From Prevotellaceae bacterium (GTDB lineage Bacteria; Bacteroidota; Bacteroidia; Bacteroidales; UBA932), in contig JAITQQ010000139.1 of the NCBI GenBank assembly GCA_031288855.1, positions 1 through 6,669 on the forward strand: a stretch of 6,669 nucleotides of DNA. Direction: 5' to 3'. A model generated the notes under the pieces. That model saw only the letters and a list, made by a program, of their open reading frames with translations, ran no database searches and was not told the origin of the DNA. The position numbers were made by a program, and so were the translations under genes. Of this stretch, positions 5,471 through 6,669 are shown one piece after another. How positions within the stretch are numbered: position 1 is the first letter of the stretch; each line of letters begins with the position of its first letter.

Positions 5471-6409
5471 ATGAACGAAAGTCATTTTGAGGGCACGGTT
5501 TTTCGCCATACCGGAAGCCGTTATGTGGTGAAAAGCAAAGCCGTACCAAAGCTCGTGGGCTGTGTGGTGCGCGGCAAGTTGCGCCTGCACGAAACCACCA
5601 CCACCAACCCGGTGGCAATTGGCGACGTGGTTGATTTCGAAATGGCGAATGATTCGGAGGGCATTATTACGGCCGTTCATCCGCGTCGCAATTACATTAT
5701 CCGCCGCGCCGCCAACCTTTCGCATGAAGCCCACATCATTGCCGCCAACGTTGATTGCGCCTACCTTATTGTGACGATTGCGCATCCCCGCAATGCATGG
5801 GCGTTTATCGACCGGTTTCTGGTGACGTGCGAAGCCTACAGCGTGCCTGTAAAGCTCGTTATCAATAAAGCCGATTTGTATTGCGGTGCGGAGAACGAGG
5901 AAAAGGAACATTTTAAAAAGGTTTATACGCAAGCAGGGTATGAGGTGGTGGAAGTGTCGGCGAAGACAGGGTTTCAGGTCGATTGGTTGCGGCGCGACGT
6001 GTGCGGAAAGTTTTGTTTGTTTTCCGGCGCGTCGGGGGTGGGGAAGTCGTCGCTCATCAATGCCCTCGACCCTGCGCTCACGTTGCGCACCGGCGTACTC
6101 AGCACAGCCCACCAAAAGGGCATGCACACCACCACGTTTTACGAAGTGTTTGAGCTCGCTTCGGGCGGCGCTATTATTGATTCGCCCGGCATCAAAGGGT
6201 TTGGGCTGATAGCGGTGGACAAGGAGGAGCTTTACCATTTTTTCCCCGAGCTGTTTCGTGAGGCTGCCGGCTGCCGGTTTAATCCCTGCACCCACACCCA
6301 CGAGCCGCAGTGCGCCGTGCGCCGTGCGGTGAACGACGAACGCATCAGTCCCGAGCGCTACGACAGTTACCTCAAGATGCTCGATGCGAGCGGCGGGAAA
6401 TACCGGTGA
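5471..6409 (+). CDS. rsgA: Small ribosomal subunit biogenesis GTPase RsgA
   Basis: RsgA is a circularly permuted GTPase that binds the 30S subunit late in assembly and, on GTP hydrolysis, releases with maturation factors. The 312-residue product shows the family order. An N-terminal OB fold covers about 8-75. The permuted G domain follows, with G4 NKAD (132-135), G5 SAKTG (163-167), G1/Walker A GASGVGKS (186-193), a switch segment KGMHTTT (216-222) and G3 DSPG (237-240). The C-terminal zinc knuckle is C-x4-C-x-H-x5-C (Cys268, Cys273, His275, Cys281). All key residues are intact and the length is normal. The ATG at 5471 is the only reasonable start, giving a few residues more than the shortest homologues. 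It diverges from the polyprenyl synthase operon and is probably monocistronic. The next gene to the right is on the opposite strand. Confidence 0.97.
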   Translation: MNESHFEGTVFRHTGSRYVVKSKAVPKLVGCVVRGKLRLHETTTTNPVAIGDVVDFEMANDSEGIITAVHPRRNYIIRRAANLSHEAHIIAANVDCAYLIVTIAHPRNAWAFIDRFLVTCEAYSVPVKLVINKADLYCGAENEEKEHFKKVYTQAGYEVVEVSAKTGFQVDWLRRDVCGKFCLFSGASGVGKSSLINALDPALTLRTGVLSTAHQKGMHTTTFYEVFELASGGAIIDSPGIKGFGLIAVDKEELYHFFPELFREAAGCRFNPCTHTHEPQCAVRRAVNDERISPERYDSYLKMLDASGGKYR

Positions 6410-6431
6410 AAATTATGAATGATGAATTGTA

Positions 6432-6468
6432 GCGGCTAAATATATTGCTGTCGATAAATATGCGGCTA
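6432..6468. repeat. 7-bp direct repeat (GCGGCTA) spaced 30 bp, flanking the toxin remnant
   Basis: GCGGCTA occurs at 6432-6438 and again at 6462-6468, exactly 30 bp apart. On the minus strand both copies supply in-frame AGC CGC codons of the PIN remnant (residues 4-5 and 14-15), and recognisable toxin homology ends at the second copy. Short repeats of this kind are what illegitimate recombination uses, but a 7-bp match can arise by chance. Confidence 0.4.
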
Positions 6469-6476
6469 CCTGGCAT
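6438..6476 (-). pseudogene. Truncated PIN-domain (VapC-like) toxin gene, N-terminal remnant
   Basis: From the minus-strand ATG at 6476-6474 the frame reads MPGSRIFIDSNIF. This matches the first strand and acidic motif (hydrophobics-D-x-N, Asp9 and Asn11) of PIN-domain ribonucleases, the toxins of VapBC-type systems. After residue 13 the resemblance ends. The frame runs on through SRYNSS into antisense rsgA sequence and stops at 6372-6374 after 34 residues, where a PIN toxin would need about 120-140. The start overlaps the end of the antitoxin-like gene by 11 nt, the usual antitoxin-toxin arrangement. I infer deletion of the toxin body. The fragment is short, so chance similarity cannot be excluded, but motif, overlap and position agree. 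Confidence 0.55.
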
Positions 6477-6669
6477 TGGCTTCATCCCTGTTAAATTTGT
6501 AATTGCGGGTATCGAGCGTAATGCTGTTGAAGGTTACTTTTTTTGCAAAAGTTTCTTTGTGGGAGCGCGATTTTGCATTACCGAAATACTGCATTAATGC
6601 CATTACAATCCTTTCATCTGTTTCGTTAAGGATTCTGCGAGCTAATTCAGCCCTTTGGATGTCGAAAGT
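6466..6669 (-). CDS. Antitoxin-like protein, C-terminal 67 residues (5' end beyond the right edge)
   Basis: The minus-strand frame is open from the window edge to the TAG at 6468-6466. It begins TFDIQRAELARRILNETDER, continues with a short helix (IVMALMQYF), a Lys-rich linker and ends LDTRNYKFNRDEANAR. This resembles small Bacteroidetes proteins encoded just before RelE- or PIN-type toxins: an N-terminal helical part with the phrase FDIQRAELAR-ILNETDE, and a C-terminal toxin-wrapping tail ending in KFNR-EAN-R. The N-terminal residues and promoter are outside the window, probably only a few codons away. The expected partner toxin immediately downstream is reduced to a stub, so this would be an orphan antitoxin. 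The frame is real on the evidence of codon continuity and family phrase; the function is from memory of similar proteins. Confidence 0.7.
   Translation of the reverse strand, partial: TFDIQRAELARRILNETDERIVMALMQYFGNAKSRSHKETFAKKVTFNSITLDTRNYKFNRDEANAR

Noticed and set aside
5453..6301. Open minus-strand frame of 282 codons antisense to rsgA
   Set aside because: It lies almost wholly opposite a complete rsgA with all motifs. Its translation is rich in His, Arg and Ala with no recognisable domain, as expected of an antisense shadow.
1..6669. Search for tRNA, rRNA, CRISPR repeats, insertion-sequence ends and riboswitches
   Set aside because: No cloverleaf-like segment, regularly spaced repeat, transposase frame or long structured leader was seen. 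Nearly all sequence is accounted for by coding regions.

Overview
The window reads as chromosomal DNA of a Bacteroidetes bacterium, most likely of the order Bacteroidales. Three things point there. Bacteroidetes-typical families are present (a DUF4846 exported protein, a DUF4254 protein beside a GT9 glycosyltransferase, and a bactofilin of the Bacteroidetes type). The Bacteroidetes -7 promoter octamer TAnnTTTG recurs at transcription-unit starts. I see no clear Shine-Dalgarno sequence ahead of the starts I inspected. The genus cannot be told from the sequence alone.

Layout, left to right. Positions 1-75 (minus) hold the first 25 codons of a family 2 glycosyltransferase that continues off the left edge. 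It diverges from a plus-strand bactofilin gene (176-547) across a short AT-rich spacer with a TAnnTTTG element for each direction. The bactofilin gene meets, tail to tail and 9 bp apart, a long block of five minus-strand genes. In transcription order (right to left) these are a polyprenyl diphosphate synthase (4416-5393), a DUF4254 protein (3781-4392), a GT9 heptosyltransferase-like protein (2760-3800), a U32-family protein (1447-2703) and a DUF4846 secreted protein (557-1450). Spacings of 23 nt, -20 nt, 56 nt and -4 nt suggest one read-through unit. A secondary promoter in the 56-nt gap would serve the last two genes. The first three genes suggest isoprenoid and envelope-glycan metabolism. 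The U32 protein is probably an RNA-modifying factor, and the DUF4846 protein is exported.

At 5394-5470 the operon promoter and the promoter of the plus-strand ribosome-biogenesis GTPase gene rsgA (5471-6409) interleave on the same DNA. The rsgA promoter sits so close to its ATG that the mRNA should be almost leaderless.

Right of rsgA is debris of a toxin-antitoxin module. A minus-strand antitoxin-like gene enters from the right edge (6466-6669, 67 residues visible, normal end). Overlapping its 3' end is a start codon followed by about 13 residues resembling the first strand of a PIN-domain (VapC-like) toxin. Homology then stops at a 7-bp direct repeat, and the frame runs into the 3' end of rsgA.

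The most useful re-readings are three start corrections (bactofilin, polyprenyl synthase, DUF4254) and recognition of the two edge genes and the toxin remnant. No tRNA, rRNA, CRISPR array or insertion sequence was seen, and no gene-free stretch exceeds 300 bases.
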